Positions 44,323-52,044 of a stretch of DNA of 64,000 bases are shown piece by piece. Numbering within the stretch: the first letter of the stretch is position 1; each line of letters opens with the position of its first letter. Source of the stretch: JBDRMV01 sp043825615 (GTDB lineage: Bacteria > CG03); NCBI GenBank assembly GCA_043825615.1, contig JBDRRS010000019.1, positions 179,515 to 243,514 of the forward strand, read 5' to 3'. A model generated the notes under the pieces. It worked only from the letters and a program-made list of their open reading frames with translations. It made no database searches and was not told the origin of the DNA. The translations under genes and the position numbers were made by a program.

Positions 44323-45057
44323 TTATTTTGAACTCAGTTTGCCCGCCGCAGCACGGTCTATGATGAAGGTACAGTCGGGGTGTTTCTGCAGGATAGAAGC
44401 CGGCACTTCCTCCGTCACGGGACCTTCTACGGATCTAAAGATTGCTGCGGCCTTACTTTCCTTATCTGCGATGAGAACTATTTCCTTTGCTTCCATTATA
44501 GTCCCGTTTCCCATTGAAAGCGCCTGTTTCGGAACGTCATCTGCGTTTTCAAAGAACCTGGCATTATCCTTTATGGTGTTTTCGGTGAGGTCAACGACTC
44601 CCGTCCGCGAGTCCGCGGGGGAGCCCGGCTCGTTGAAGGCGATGTGCCCGTTAGACCCTATACCGAGAAGCTGGAGGTCTATGCCCCCTGCATTTTTTAT
44701 GGCAGTTTCGTAGTCAGCGCATTCTTTTGCGACATCCGCTGCGAGACCGTTGAGCACGTGCGTATTTTCCTTCGCTATGTTGATGTGGTCAAAAAGATTT
44801 TTGTTCATGAAATATCTGTAGCTCTGGTCGTGTGTGCCTGGAATGCCGAGGTATTCGTCAAGGTTGTAGGTTACAACCTGCGAGAAATCCAGACCCTCTT
44901 CCCTGTGGAGCCTGACCAATTCGGCGTACATCCTTTCGGGCGTTCCGCCTGTCGCCAGCCCGAGAACTATTTTCGGGTTATTGCGTATCCGTTGCGCGAA
45001 CAGTTCCGCCGATGCTCTGCTCATCTGTTCCGATGTTTCAACAATGATTAATTTCAT
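44323..45057 (-). CDS. nagB: Glucosamine-6-phosphate deaminase
   Basis: Isomerase/deaminase of 244 aa converting glucosamine-6-phosphate to fructose-6-phosphate and ammonium. Signature motifs are GLATGGTPERMYAEL, TYNLDEYLGI, LLGIGSNGHIAFNEPG and EGPVTEEVPASILQ. ATG 45055-45057 is chosen because AGGGGG lies just upstream; eight extra in-frame codons overlap the promoter. It catalyses the reverse flux of glmS, encoded 2.3 kb downstream, so this region controls nitrogen entering and leaving amino sugars. Confidence 0.93.
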   Translation of the reverse strand: MKLIIVETSEQMSRASAELFAQRIRNNPKIVLGLATGGTPERMYAELVRLHREEGLDFSQVVTYNLDEYLGIPGTHDQSYRYFMNKNLFDHINIAKENTHVLNGLAADVAKECADYETAIKNAGGIDLQLLGIGSNGHIAFNEPGSPADSRTGVVDLTENTIKDNARFFENADDVPKQALSMGNGTIMEAKEIVLIADKESKAAAIFRSVEGPVTEEVPASILQKHPDCTFIIDRAAAGKLSSK

Positions 45058-45080
45058 TTTACCCCCTTCCTTTCCGTGCA

Positions 45081-45108
45081 ATTATATATTTTTTTCAAGG
45101 TATTCCAA
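45081..45108 (-). promoter_or_regulatory. Promoter of nagB
   Basis: TTGGAA (45103-45108), 16-bp spacer, TATAAT (45081-45086), about 25 bp upstream of the nagB ATG. The -10 box overlaps the rejected upstream start at 45081. Confidence 0.65.
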
Positions 45109-45114
45109 ATAGAA

Positions 45115-45687
45115 TCAGTCACCCCTGACAATTCTGTTGAGGAACCACAACTTGCTGAGGCGGTTGATTTTTCTGACATATTTTTCCTCCCTGCCCGTCA
45201 GGAGATGAGGCGATACCGTCTGTTTCAGGTAAAGAACCGCCGCGTTGTCTATCCACGAAAGAATCGGAATAAGCGGCGGCGCGTGGAAACAGGTCGCAAA
45301 GTCAATAATAAAAGGGTCTCCGTTTCTGACGATAACATTACTTTTATGCCTCAGGTCAAAATATAAAATTCCCCTTCTGTGGAATTCATTCACCATACCC
45401 TGCAGACGGTCAAAAAAAACGGCGCTGAGACCCTCGCACTCTTTTATTGATTTCCCGTCTATAAATTCAATCAGAATAGAGCTCCCGCCGGGCCGGCCGC
45501 AGAATTCGGGGACCCCTGAAACGCCTTTCAGTTTTTTGTAGAACGCCGCCTCGCGGCCTATCAGGAAACTTCCAAGAATGCCCCATTTGGAAAAGTCCTT
45601 GTAAACGAGTTCCCGGCCGTTCGCCTCAACAAGCCAGACGTCCGCCTGATGATAGGACGGATTTGACAACCGCCTGATTTTCTTCAA
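45115..45687 (-). CDS. Small kinase-like protein (RIO/Kdo-kinase type)
   Basis: A 190-aa protein with a reduced protein-kinase fold. VYKDF could hold the ATP-binding Lys, the catalytic loop is YFDLRHKSNVIV (D-x-R-x(3)-N), and the metal motif is IIDFATC. Length and the DLRHKSN form are close to lipopolysaccharide-kinase/RIO-like proteins. The target may be a lipid or an envelope sugar. It overlaps the methyltransferase gene by 4 bp, so the two are coupled. Confidence 0.7.
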   Translation of the reverse strand: MKKIRRLSNPSYHQADVWLVEANGRELVYKDFSKWGILGSFLIGREAAFYKKLKGVSGVPEFCGRPGGSSILIEFIDGKSIKECEGLSAVFFDRLQGMVNEFHRRGILYFDLRHKSNVIVRNGDPFIIDFATCFHAPPLIPILSWIDNAAVLYLKQTVSPHLLTGREEKYVRKINRLSKLWFLNRIVRGD

Positions 45688-46229
45688 ATTATATTTTTCA
45701 GTTTAAGGTACAGTATTACGCCACCCGCGACGGCAGCGAACACAATTCCGAGTTCGTCATTTTTCAGAATTTTCTTGTAAGACCATTTTAAACCGCTTTT
45801 ATTATACGGTTTCAGAGCAGGCAGAAGAGCGGGAACGCTCCTCATATAAACAAGATATTCCTCCCCGTAATGGGCCGCGAGACGCGAACTCTCTATGATT
45901 TCCTTTCTGGGATAATAATAGAGGAGAAACGCCGCCTGAAACAAAACCAGGAACCACCACATTCCCGCAGCCAGGCTGAAACCGAACCCGATGAGATACG
46001 TGCCGAGATAAAGAGGATGCCTCACATAAGCGTAGGGCCCTGAAATAATCAGTTCCTTCGTTTTTACGAGATGCCCGCAGCCCCATAGACGGAAAAACTC
46101 TCCGATGACAACAAAAATAAGACCTATTATAAAAAACAATTTTTCCGGCGAGGCCTTCCACAGCAGAACAACAATACCTATATAAACCGGAATTGTTCTG
46201 AACGTAACTTTTTTCAGCAGTTTTTTCAC
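45684..46229 (-). CDS. Isoprenylcysteine/phospholipid methyltransferase-family membrane protein
   Basis: A 181-aa membrane protein with four or five hydrophobic segments and the ICMT/PEMT signature GPYAYVRHPLYLGTYLIGFG, followed by YYPRKEIIESSRLAAHYGEEYLVY. Such proteins methylate lipids or small thiol/amine groups with SAM at the membrane; the substrate here is unknown. GGAGG precedes the start, and a promoter with an overlapping palindrome lies upstream. Confidence 0.82.
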   Translation of the reverse strand: MKKLLKKVTFRTIPVYIGIVVLLWKASPEKLFFIIGLIFVVIGEFFRLWGCGHLVKTKELIISGPYAYVRHPLYLGTYLIGFGFSLAAGMWWFLVLFQAAFLLYYYPRKEIIESSRLAAHYGEEYLVYMRSVPALLPALKPYNKSGLKWSYKKILKNDELGIVFAAVAGGVILYLKLKNII

Positions 46230-46252
46230 ATCAACCTCCTTGCGTAATTTTT

Positions 46253-46282
46253 ATTATAGAATAAAACCGGCACAATTTGCAA
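46253..46282 (-). promoter_or_regulatory. Promoter of the methyltransferase-kinase pair, with operator-like palindrome
   Basis: TTGCAA (46277-46282), 18-bp spacer, TATAAT (46253-46258). The -35 box is the exact centre of a 22-bp near-perfect palindrome GGCaCAATTTG/CAAATTGcGCC at 46269-46290 with one mismatched pair. A repressor dimer bound there would block the -35, and the site also sits 22 bp upstream of the divergent porin-like gene. Confidence 0.55.
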
Positions 46283-46311
46283 ATTGCGCCAAAAAAAAGT
46301 ATCATACAGCC

Positions 46312-47502
46312 ATGAATAAGAAAATTTCAGCGTTTCTTCCCTCTTCCCTCTTCCCTCTTCTCTCTTTACTCTTCACTCTTCACTCTTCACTGCTCGCCGA
46401 TATTAATACCGGCATTGACATCCGGGGCCGCGGATACAGGACGTCAACTCCTTATTACGGAATCCAGAGAGAAACCGCGCGGAATTTTTTTGAACAGAGA
46501 ACAAAATTCTATCTTGAAGGGCATCTTAAAAAAGACGTTGAAGCTGTTATAAAACTGCAGAATTTCGGCATCTGGGGAAGAGAGGAAGAGTCGGAATTTT
46601 TTCTTGAAAACGCAAATATAAGCGCAAAAAATACTTTCGGCGCGGTTAAAATCGGACGGCAGAACTTCTGCCTGAACGACGGGCTGCTGATAAACGATAA
46701 CGAAAACGGGATGGACGGTGTAACGCTTGAGACAAAACTTCCATTGGGTTTTAAGGCGTCCGGGGCGGCGTTCAAACTCGTTGAGAGTTCAACGCAGAAC
46801 TTCTCCGGCGGAGCGGCGGATAAGGATGTTTATCTGATTTCTTTGAAAAAAAAATTTTCCGGAAAGAACATTCTTATAAATTATATCGCTGACATCGACA
46901 AAAGTTCGGGCACGAAAAGCCATTCTTTAATCGGTTTAAGATACGAAAGCGCCCTTGTAAAAGAATTACAGTGGACGGTAGAAATTGTAAAAACCGCCGG
47001 CTCAAAAAAGGTCTCCGACGCCCTCGCCTATTTTCTGAGAATAAATGCCTTCGGAGACATAGCCAAGATAGGGAAAGGTGGCGGTTTTTTTCTTTTTGCG
47101 AGCGGCTCGGGGGACGATGCAAGTTCGCCTGTCTGCGAGGGCTTTCATCCCGCAGTCTCATTCATAAGCGAGAGCGGCGGGTTTGGCGAGTACTACATGA
47201 AAAACAGGGGTGAAGGCCTGGACAACTCGATTGAAAATCTTCAGATTATCGGCGGCGGTTTGTCCTGCAGCCCCCAAAAATATCTTAATGTTCTTTTTAA
47301 TTATTTCAGCTACGCGCTGATGGAAAAAAACATTACAGGGGAAACCGCTATAGGAAAAGAGTTTGACCTCGGGGCGGAATATTCTTACACGGAAAATCTC
47401 GGTTTCCGGTTCGTTTTTTCAAGATTTGCCCCTGGGGCGGCGACGGCAACAAGCGGCAGTTCCGTCAGACAGATACTTTTTGAAACAAACCTGACATTTT
47501 AA
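46312..47502 (+). CDS. Outer-membrane beta-barrel (porin/alginate-export-like) protein
   Basis: A 396-aa secreted protein. MNKKIS plus a hydrophobic Leu/Ser/Phe stretch and LLA make a signal peptide (cleavage likely after residue 29). The mature part has alternating polar/aromatic strands and an export-porin-like segment (FFEQRTKFYLEG, VKIGRQNFCLNDGLLI). It ends with LFETNLTF, a terminal Phe as in outer-membrane barrels. The ATG at 46312 is chosen because the signal peptide follows directly; no strong Shine-Dalgarno. The signal peptide is encoded by tandem heptamers. Its end overlaps the converging 5'-nucleotidase gene by 4 bp. Confidence 0.78.
   Translation: MNKKISAFLPSSLFPLLSLLFTLHSSLLADINTGIDIRGRGYRTSTPYYGIQRETARNFFEQRTKFYLEGHLKKDVEAVIKLQNFGIWGREEESEFFLENANISAKNTFGAVKIGRQNFCLNDGLLINDNENGMDGVTLETKLPLGFKASGAAFKLVESSTQNFSGGAADKDVYLISLKKKFSGKNILINYIADIDKSSGTKSHSLIGLRYESALVKELQWTVEIVKTAGSKKVSDALAYFLRINAFGDIAKIGKGGGFFLFASGSGDDASSPVCEGFHPAVSFISESGGFGEYYMKNRGEGLDNSIENLQIIGGGLSCSPQKYLNVLFNYFSYALMEKNITGETAIGKEFDLGAEYSYTENLGFRFVFSRFAPGAATATSGSSVRQILFETNLTF
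46337..46392 (+). repeat. Eight tandem heptanucleotide repeats in a signal-peptide sequence
   Basis: Eight consecutive 7-bp units of consensus TTCNCTC: TTCCCTC three times, TTCTCTC, TTTACTC, TTCACTC twice and TTCACTG. Because 7 is not a multiple of 3, gain or loss of one unit would shift the reading frame of the porin-like gene. Confidence 0.9.
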
Positions 47503-49013
47503 TCCAGGTTCACATCAACTATTCTTCCCTCTACTTCCGCTTTTACCGGTGAATTTGCCTTAAAGTAATCAATCTCGGCATCCCTCAGTTTTATGAGAGT
47601 ATCTTTTATTTCCTTCCCTTCAAGAAACGCCTTAAAACCGTCGCCGCCGCCGGCGACAAAATTGTTCGTGGCAACAGAGTATTCCGCCTCGTCGTCTATT
47701 TCCTTCCCGCCGACAATAACATTAAGAAGCCGTTTGTCGGACGGCAGGCGCGAATTTAAAACCATTTTCAATCCGCTCAACTGCAGATATCCCTTCTCGC
47801 CCGTGGCGCTCTGCCGCAGCACTTCTCTGACCTGCGCCCCCGTGAGAAGCATCTTCACGATTGTATTGCCGAACGGCGAGACCGCCGAAAGGGCCCTGGC
47901 TCTGACCGCGCCGGGCGCTATGTCGTCCCTTATCCCGAAAAGATTCTGAAAAGCAAAATCCGTTTTTGCGGAGTCCCTCATAATATCCGTAATCAGGTTG
48001 CCGAGAGGAACGTCGGGGGAATTTCCTGCCCGCCTCAGTATCCAGGAAGATGCAAAACCGATAACCTCGTTCAGTTCCCGGTATTCCGGCGTTTCATACA
48101 AAGGTAAAATTTTCTGAACAATATCCGTCGGCGGATAAACGGAAGTGAGCAGTTTTACAAGGCTCCATTTTTTTCTTGCGACGCCTTTTTTACCGACTCT
48201 CAAATCAATTCTCCCCGCATACTGCAGACCCCAGCCGGGTTCACATATCATGGTTTTTCCTATTGTTACCGCTTCCTGAAGCGCTATGTGCGTTTCGCCG
48301 CCCGCAATAACGTCAATCCCTCTTACATAACGGGCAAGAAGTTTATCATTTTCAAGACCGAGCCCCGAAAGGACGACAATAACATCGCATTTGCCGGAAA
48401 TTTCATCAACGAATTTTTGAACGGTTCCTGAAGCAGAGGTAACGGTAAACTGCGCGGCGGTTTCGGCAAGCAGAACCCTGTCGAGGTCTTCTTCTATTAC
48501 ACCGATAACGCCGACTTTTATTCCCGCGGCTTCAAATACCGCGAAAGGGGAAACGGAAGGTATCTGCGACCCGTCCCGCAAAAAAAGATTGCAGCAGAGA
48601 AAAGGGAAATCCGCCGAAAGAGAAAGTTTCTCAAAATGAGGAAGACCGTAATCAAGTTCGTGATTTCCGCAGGCGGAAGCTCTATAATTCAATTTATTCA
48701 TAATCTTTACAATCATTTCACCTTTGGCGAGCGCGCCTTCGGGAGCGCCCATAAAAATATCGCCGGCGTCCAGCAGGAGATACGGAACTTCGATTTCCGG
48801 CAGATACGTTACGAGAGAGCCGGCGCCGCCCGTTTCGAAGGTCTCGCCCGTTTTGCCGTCGTAGTGTTTTTCCGGCAGAATATAGCCGTGTATATCAGAA
48901 GTGTAAATCAGCGCAATATGAACGGTCGTTTTACGTATATAAAATTCCCGTCCGCCGAAAATCACGACAATTAAGCAAACAACTACCAGAAAAACTCTGA
49001 TAACTTTTTTCAC
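47499..49013 (-). CDS. UshA-type 5'-nucleotidase / metallophosphoesterase
   Basis: A 504-aa exported protein with an N-terminal signal anchor (about residues 4-22). The metallophosphoesterase domain has YTSDIHGYILPE, LLDAGDIFMG, ACGNHELDYG, and GGETHIAL. The C-terminal nucleotidase domain carries NLITDIMRD, VSPFGNTIVKM and TNNFVAGGGDGF. It probably releases nucleosides and phosphate in the periplasm. It starts with GTG, preceded by GGGGG, 2 bp after the ymdB stop. Confidence 0.88.
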   Translation of the reverse strand: MKKVIRVFLVVVCLIVVIFGGREFYIRKTTVHIALIYTSDIHGYILPEKHYDGKTGETFETGGAGSLVTYLPEIEVPYLLLDAGDIFMGAPEGALAKGEMIVKIMNKLNYRASACGNHELDYGLPHFEKLSLSADFPFLCCNLFLRDGSQIPSVSPFAVFEAAGIKVGVIGVIEEDLDRVLLAETAAQFTVTSASGTVQKFVDEISGKCDVIVVLSGLGLENDKLLARYVRGIDVIAGGETHIALQEAVTIGKTMICEPGWGLQYAGRIDLRVGKKGVARKKWSLVKLLTSVYPPTDIVQKILPLYETPEYRELNEVIGFASSWILRRAGNSPDVPLGNLITDIMRDSAKTDFAFQNLFGIRDDIAPGAVRARALSAVSPFGNTIVKMLLTGAQVREVLRQSATGEKGYLQLSGLKMVLNSRLPSDKRLLNVIVGGKEIDDEAEYSVATNNFVAGGGDGFKAFLEGKEIKDTLIKLRDAEIDYFKANSPVKAEVEGRIVDVNLD

Positions 49014-49015
49014 GT

Positions 49016-49777
49016 TCAGCCCCCTGTGCCCTTCATCTTTACCGTCTGAATTTTAACGGCTTTTTTTCCCTCAATTTCAACAAACACCCCGTGGAACTGC
49101 AAATCGCCTTCCGCGACTTCAAACCTGGCGGGGAAACCCGTCAGAAACCTTTTTAAAATTATGTTTTTATCAATGCCTATCACGGAATCATAAGGGCCTG
49201 TCATCCCGCAGTCGGTTATGTACGCTGTCCCGTTTACGATTTCGGCGTCATCCGTCGGAACATGGGTGTGCGTGCCGAGAAGGGCGGAAACGCGGCCGGC
49301 AAGAAACCACTTCATCGCAATTTTTTCCGACGTCGCCTCCGCATGAAAATCTACGAGGGCCGGAACGTCGAATTTTTCTTTGGCAACCGCCTGAAACGGG
49401 CAGTCCAGCGGCCTTTCAATAAAAGTTCTGCCGAGCAGGGAAACCACGCAGAGTTTCTCTTTTCCCTTTTCATAAAAACCCTTCCCGTGCCCGGGACATC
49501 CGGCAGGCAGATTCAGCGGCCGCAAAATTCTTTCGTCCTCTATAATTTTAAGCACATCCTTCCGGTCCCAGGCGTGGTCGCCGAGAGTTATAACGTCAAT
49601 CCCTATTTTGAACAGTTCGTCCGCAATCCCCGTCGTCAGACCCTTACCGCCGGCGGCGTTTTCAGCGTTCGCTATGATAAAATCAGGCCGGTATTTACCG
49701 CACACGTCGGGGAGGCATTCTTTCAAAACGTTTCTGCCCGGGCGGCCGAAAATATCACCTATAAACAAAACTTTCAA
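49016..49777 (-). CDS. ymdB: YmdB-family metallophosphoesterase
   Basis: A 253-aa cytoplasmic calcineurin-like phosphoesterase (TIGR00282 type), linked in Bacillus to cyclic nucleotide hydrolysis. Motifs are FIGDIFGRPGRNVL, NAENAAGGKGL, TLGDHAWDRKD, VDFHAEATSEK and GTHTHVPTDDA. It starts with TTG preceded by GGGGGGG. It is directly downstream of rny, as in Firmicutes, with a dispersed repeat and half of a hairpin repeat between. Confidence 0.9.
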   Translation of the reverse strand: MKVLFIGDIFGRPGRNVLKECLPDVCGKYRPDFIIANAENAAGGKGLTTGIADELFKIGIDVITLGDHAWDRKDVLKIIEDERILRPLNLPAGCPGHGKGFYEKGKEKLCVVSLLGRTFIERPLDCPFQAVAKEKFDVPALVDFHAEATSEKIAMKWFLAGRVSALLGTHTHVPTDDAEIVNGTAYITDCGMTGPYDSVIGIDKNIILKRFLTGFPARFEVAEGDLQFHGVFVEIEGKKAVKIQTVKMKGTGG

Positions 49778-49798
49778 TTCCCCCCCTATAATGGAGAC

Positions 49799-49908
49799 GG
49801 CGGATGGTGCCTGACGGAGCCGTCAATCCGAGGAGTTTAGCAGTATGCCCGCAGGATTGCCGGAGCGAACCGCAGACGTGAGCGTCTCCGGAAGGCATCT
49901 CCGCCGAC
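49799..49908 (-). repeat. 110-bp dispersed repeat, copy 2
   Basis: About 95 percent identical by eye to copies at 16877-16986 and 55277-55386, same orientation. It lies between the rny stop and the ymdB start on the transcribed strand. Confidence 0.9.
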
Positions 49909-49913
49909 GAAAA

Positions 49914-49938
49914 TGTTGCATTGCAAGACCTGACCCCA
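49914..49938. repeat. Half copy of the GGGGTCAGGTCTTGCA hairpin repeat
   Basis: 25 bp identical to 35975-35999 (one terminal arm plus flank). The other arm is missing, so this is a remnant or partial copy. It lies 12 bp after the rny stop and abuts the 110-bp repeat. Confidence 0.75.
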
Positions 49939-49949
49939 TTACCCGCCAA

Positions 49950-51479
49950 CTACGCCAGTTCGTTCCACCGCTGCTCCCTGATGAGAGATACCTTTAACTG
50001 TCCGGGATACTCCACTTCCCTCGCAATTTTCTGGGCAATTTCCCTCGCAAGAACGGGCGCATTGGTTTCGGAAACCTTTTCCGGCTGAACAATAACCCTC
50101 ACCTCTCTTCCCGCGGAAATTGCAAACGCTTTCTCCACACCGTCGAAAAGCATCGCTATTTCTTCAATTTTTTTAATCCTCTTGAAATAATGTTCGACGG
50201 ACTCCATCCTTGCCCCGGGTCTCGTGGCGGACAGGGTGTCCGCCACCGAAACCAGAACCGCCTCAAGGCTTTCGAAAGGCACTTCTTCATGGTGCGCTTT
50301 TACTGCATTTATGATGATATCCTTTTCACCGTTTTTCTGCAGAATATCGGCGCCGAGGACTGCGTGGGACCCGTCAACTTCGCCCGAAACCGCTTTTCCT
50401 ATGTCATGCAGAAGACCCGCTCGCGCGGCAGTATCCGCATCTCCGCCGAGTTCGTACGCAATAAACTTTGCGATTTTTGAAACCTCCAGCGAGTGCCGGA
50501 GGATATTCTGCTTATATGAAAACCTGAATTCCATTCTCCCCAAAATATCCACCAATTCGTTTTTAAGACCCGTGACACCGGACTCCTGCACCGCATCCGC
50601 CCCTATTTCCTTGATGCGGAGAGCGACATCCTCTTCCGCTTTTTTTGAAAGTTCCTCAATCCTGCCCGGATGAATTCTGCCGTCGGCGATAAGCCGTTCT
50701 ATCGTCAGCTGACCTATGTAGCGCCTGACCCCGTCAAAACTGGAAAGGGTTATTATTCCCGGCGTGTCGTCCACAATCAATTCCACACCCGTCGCCGCCT
50801 CAAAAGCCTTTATGTTTCTTCCTTCCTTCCCGATGATTCTTCCCTTCATGTCGTCGTTCGGCAGCTGAACGACGGTCGTGGCGAGCGACTGCACTTCCTC
50901 GGTCGCCGACTTCTGAATGGCCGTGGCGATAATCTTCCGCGCTTTGACCTGCGCGTCTTCCTCAGCCTGACGTATAATATCAGCAATAAGTTTCTGCGCG
51001 TCCGCCCTCGCTTCATCTTCCATAGATGAAACGAGCATCTTCTTTGCTTCCGCCTGTGACATCTGCGAAACGCTTTCAAGCGAACTCTTCTGACCCAGCG
51101 ATTTTTTAGCAATTTCTTCTTCCTTCATCTTCAAGAGACGCCCCTTCCTTGCAATATCTTCCATTTGCCCGGAGACGGCTTTTCTTTTCTGGGCGAGTTC
51201 CTGTTCCTGCCTGCGGATAAATTCAGATTTCTGCTGAATATTATTAGAGCTCGCTTTCAATGATGCCTCTTTATCCTCGTAACTTTTCCGCATTTCCGCG
51301 GAAAGTTTCTGAAACTTGAATTCCTCATCCTTTACGGCATTCTCCTTCAGTTTAAGCGCTTCCTCAACGGCATCTTTCATCAGCGCGGACTTTTTATTTT
51401 TCAACGCTGCCCTGTAAATTATGTAAACGATAAAAGCCCCCGCCGCAAAACCCGCGGCAATTCCCTGTATTATTCCCAT
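49950..51479 (-). CDS. rny: Ribonuclease Y
   Basis: Membrane-anchored endoribonuclease for mRNA decay, 509 aa. Domain order is an N-terminal transmembrane helix (about 5-24), a long coiled coil (about 30-170) rich in Lys/Glu/Ala, a KH domain (GRIIGKEGRNIKAFE) and an HD domain (AGLLHDIGKAVSGEVDGSHAVLG). AAGGGGGATAAC precedes the ATG. It is clustered with ymdB downstream and 5-FTHF cyclo-ligase upstream. Confidence 0.95.
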   Translation of the reverse strand: MGIIQGIAAGFAAGAFIVYIIYRAALKNKKSALMKDAVEEALKLKENAVKDEEFKFQKLSAEMRKSYEDKEASLKASSNNIQQKSEFIRRQEQELAQKRKAVSGQMEDIARKGRLLKMKEEEIAKKSLGQKSSLESVSQMSQAEAKKMLVSSMEDEARADAQKLIADIIRQAEEDAQVKARKIIATAIQKSATEEVQSLATTVVQLPNDDMKGRIIGKEGRNIKAFEAATGVELIVDDTPGIITLSSFDGVRRYIGQLTIERLIADGRIHPGRIEELSKKAEEDVALRIKEIGADAVQESGVTGLKNELVDILGRMEFRFSYKQNILRHSLEVSKIAKFIAYELGGDADTAARAGLLHDIGKAVSGEVDGSHAVLGADILQKNGEKDIIINAVKAHHEEVPFESLEAVLVSVADTLSATRPGARMESVEHYFKRIKKIEEIAMLFDGVEKAFAISAGREVRVIVQPEKVSETNAPVLAREIAQKIAREVEYPGQLKVSLIREQRWNELA

Positions 51480-51480
51480 G

Positions 51481-52044
51481 TTATCCCCCTTTTTTCGTCT
51501 CCGATATACCGTCTTCCGTAACGATAAAATCCATTTTCACATCCTTTAAATCATGCGGAACATTTTCCACAACCTGCATCCGAAAACAAACGCCCGCCTT
51601 CGGGGCCGCGCAACCCTTCAAAAAATTATCGTAAAACCCGAATCCGAACCCGAGCCGGCCGCCGGTTTCGTCAAAAACAATTCCCGGGACAAGAACCAAA
51701 TCCAGATCTCCCGGACTGATTTCCGGATTACCCTGCGGAGGAGAAGGTATGCCGAACCTGCCGGGGACAAGTTGTCCGTACCGGAGAGCGCGCATTGATT
51801 CCTTCCCTGAACCCTGCGCGGGCGGAACCGCAGGCAGATAAAGAACCCCGCGCCGGACGACATAATCATTCACAGGCGAAATGTCGGCTTCCCCCCGAAC
51901 AGGGCAGTAGCTGAGAATCCTGTCTGCATGCTTAAAAACCTCCCATGAAAAAATTCTGCGGCAGATACGCCCGCTCAATTGCCCGCTATTTTCAAGTTTC
52001 TGCCTTGCCGGCAGGATTTTTTTCCGGAGTTCTTCCTTTAACAA
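51481..52044 (-). CDS. 5-formyltetrahydrofolate cyclo-ligase
   Basis: Enzyme of 187 aa converting 5-formyl-THF to 5,10-methenyl-THF with ATP. It has LKEELRKKILPARQKL, LPAVPP, FGIPSPPQG and the signature VPGIVFDETGGRLGFGFGFYDNFL. I take TTG 52042-52044 because AAAGGAGA lies eight bases upstream; an in-frame ATG at 52074 overlaps rarA further and lacks a site. In E. coli this gene (fau/ygfA) lies beside ssrS and zapA, an order preserved here with rarA inserted. Confidence 0.88.
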   Translation of the reverse strand: MLKEELRKKILPARQKLENSGQLSGRICRRIFSWEVFKHADRILSYCPVRGEADISPVNDYVVRRGVLYLPAVPPAQGSGKESMRALRYGQLVPGRFGIPSPPQGNPEISPGDLDLVLVPGIVFDETGGRLGFGFGFYDNFLKGCAAPKAGVCFRMQVVENVPHDLKDVKMDFIVTEDGISETKKGG

